Assembly (NCBI GenBank): GCA_002841885.1
Contig: PHBE01000007.1
Coordinates: 302,099 to 366,098 of the forward strand
Direction of reading: 5' to 3'
Source: Deltaproteobacteria bacterium HGW-Deltaproteobacteria-18
GTDB taxonomy: Bacteria > Desulfobacterota > Desulfovibrionia > Desulfovibrionales > Desulfomicrobiaceae
DNA length: 64,000 nucleotides
Under the pieces are notes generated by a model. That model did not search any database. It had not been told where the DNA came from and worked only from the letters and a program-made list of their open reading frames with translations. The position numbers were made by a program, and so were the translations under genes. How positions within the stretch are numbered: position 1 is the first letter of the stretch; every line of letters starts with the position of its first letter. This document shows, piece by piece, positions 63,001 to 64,000 of the stretch.

Positions 63001-63564
63001 TTATTGATTGCTAGAAAATTGTGATTTTTTCTTTTCATTATTATCTATAAAATCAGTTTTAAATAAGTAATTTTGCAATATGTCGCTGTCTAGCTGTGAC
63101 TCGCAATTTATTTTAGCAACAATCATACATTCATCTTTCAAGCACTTTGATCGAATAAGCTGGCATGGCAAAAATAAGGGATAGTCACTTTTAGGCAGGT
63201 TGAAAAGTATAAAAAAATCTTTTGCAATTTTGTACTCGTCAGATATTTTTTTTAAAACAAGTTGAGCTGAATTGAAAGATATACTCTTTATTAAGCAGTT
63301 TTTGTATGATTTTTTGTTTTCTGTAGTTTCCATAATGACAGCTGGAAATGAGCATTTTTTTCTTGGAGAAAGTCTTTTTTCCTGTTCCGCTGGTGAGTTG
63401 TTTTCGTGAATTAGCACATATTCTGTAAGAATATTTTCAATTAAAGAAGAGATTGTCCTGTTTTCAATTCTACAGATAGATTTGAGTTGAATGAGAGTCT
63501 CGTCGTCGGTACGAAATGAAATTTTCGTATTTTTACGTGTGCCGGATTTTTCGAAAATATTCAT
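63001..63564 (-). CDS. Ribbon-helix-helix protein fused to a degenerate PilZ domain
   Basis: 187 residues. The N-terminus (NTKISFRTDDETLIQLKSICRIENRTISSLIENILTEYV) is a ribbon-helix-helix DNA-binding module. From about residue 63 a PilZ-like domain follows: RLSPRKKCSFPAVIM holds the RxxxR motif that contacts cyclic di-GMP, but the second motif (D/N-x-S-x-x-G) reads K-S-I-S-F-N-S, lacking the acidic/Asn and Gly. It may be a transcription factor answering to cyclic di-GMP, or a PilZ protein that lost binding. The gene is AT-rich and lies behind the GntR gene on the same strand with a 23-bp gap. Confidence 0.65.
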   Translation of the reverse strand: MNIFEKSGTRKNTKISFRTDDETLIQLKSICRIENRTISSLIENILTEYVLIHENNSPAEQEKRLSPRKKCSFPAVIMETTENKKSYKNCLIKSISFNSAQLVLKKISDEYKIAKDFFILFNLPKSDYPLFLPCQLIRSKCLKDECMIVAKINCESQLDSDILQNYLFKTDFIDNNEKKKSQFSSNQ

Positions 63565-63990
63565 AATGCTTCACCATTTTTATCTGAACTTGAACATCGT
63601 TTAAAACCGTATTTTTAACATGTTATTAGTTTCATATTTTGAGCTGTTTTTCAATAATCAATTTTCTGTTATAGTTTTTGCTTAGATATGTAACTTGTTA
63701 ATTTTATGGATTTTCTGTTCTTGATTGGTTTGTTCGTTTCACAACGACCTGGTTGTGAACGAAATTCAGATTTTGCTATTTGGAGTAGTCTAAAGACTTG
63801 GTGGCGATTTTTACAGGCACTTGCGTTTTTCTGAGCGGTAAATTGCCTTCCCTTGAATGATGGCTGCCCGGCCCTGCAAAGCGCGTAACACATCGAGGAA
63901 GAGAAGTGGCCCCAGAAATTTGCACAAGCCTTTAGGTGGGAACTCTGCTAGTCCCGACCCCTTCAAACGCAAATGATTAGGGAGCAGAGA
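63565..63990. other. AT-rich intergenic region, possibly the left flank of an insertion sequence
   Basis: No convincing gene. A 74-codon minus frame at 63669-63893 has no recognisable motif. From about 63908 the sequence TGGCCCCAGAAATTTGCACA looks like an IS terminal repeat, followed 80 bp on by an AGGGAG ribosome site and the start of a frame at 63991. Confidence 0.25.
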
Positions 63991-64000
63991 ATGACGAAGA
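63991..64000 (+). CDS. Start of a gene cut by the window edge, possibly a transposase
   Basis: ATGACGAAGA at the very end gives M-T-K after a GGGAG ribosome site nine bases upstream. Many IS3-family OrfA proteins begin MTK followed by basic residues, and a possible IS end lies about 80 bp upstream. Three codons cannot prove this. Confidence 0.3.

Overview
The window reads as about 64 kb of chromosome from an anaerobic, sulfite/sulfate-respiring deltaproteobacterium of the Desulfovibrionales type (Desulfomicrobium/Desulfovibrio-like). The reasons are a long, diverged pyruvate carboxylase of the kind found in Desulfovibrio, a tungsten-type aldehyde:ferredoxin oxidoreductase, a glycyl radical enzyme with its activase, several TRAP carriers, and a high-GC genome with Desulfovibrio-like signalling genes. 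The genus is an inference from gene content; there is no rRNA in the window.

Layout. 1-8.7 kb is housekeeping: a cut-off aminotransferase, a decayed sugar-isomerase remnant, an AEC carrier, a RhlE helicase, a 36-aa lysine-rich protein, an inositol-phosphatase family enzyme and pyruvate carboxylase. 8.9-37.5 kb is a catabolic island that I interpret as dedicated to C3 (possibly C2) organosulfonates. 38-64 kb is mostly core: tRNA-Lys, a second RhlE helicase, motAB, a TPR lipoprotein, a PAS/HTH regulator, a FadL-type porin, an HDOD protein, a six-gene signalling operon (periplasmic binding lipoprotein, histidine kinase, receiver, PEP-utilising-like protein, phosphatase/Cys-cluster protein, CheX), isocitrate dehydrogenase, pilMNOPQ, a GntR regulator, an RHH-PilZ protein, and at the edge the possible start of an insertion sequence.

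The sulfonate island has four blocks. (a) tctCAB uptake genes next to suyAB-type sulfolactate sulfo-lyase genes. (b) A long minus-strand operon from 24.0 to 15.9 kb: sulfolactaldehyde-reductase-like dehydrogenase, TRAP dctP-dctQ-dctM, W-AOR, MoaD-like carrier, LarA-type racemase and a ThiF/MoeB-like E1. A GAF-AAA-Fis sigma-54 activator lies between this operon and suyAB. (c) hpsN (sulfopropanediol dehydrogenase) with dctP and a fused dctQM, next to a LacI regulator with two exact LacI-type operators. (d) A glycyl radical sulfite-lyase (HpsG/IslA type) with its radical-SAM activase, a PAS-AAA-HTH sigma-54 activator, and an SSADH-type aldehyde dehydrogenase.

How they fit. I find near-identical -24/-12 promoters in front of suyA and of the dehydrogenase-TRAP-AOR-LarA operon, each with inverted or direct repeats of the same half-site (CGGGCAAA) about 100 bp upstream, so the two transcription units look like one regulon. 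This supports an inferred route: 2,3-dihydroxypropanesulfonate (DHPS) is oxidised to sulfolactaldehyde, then by AOR (reducing ferredoxin) to sulfolactate, racemised by LarA, and cleaved by SuyAB to pyruvate and sulfite for respiration. HpsN would handle the other DHPS enantiomer directly, and the glycyl radical enzyme would be a third, separately controlled sulfite-releasing route. The AOR/LarA step is, to my knowledge, not an established sulfonate pathway and is the main novelty candidate here.
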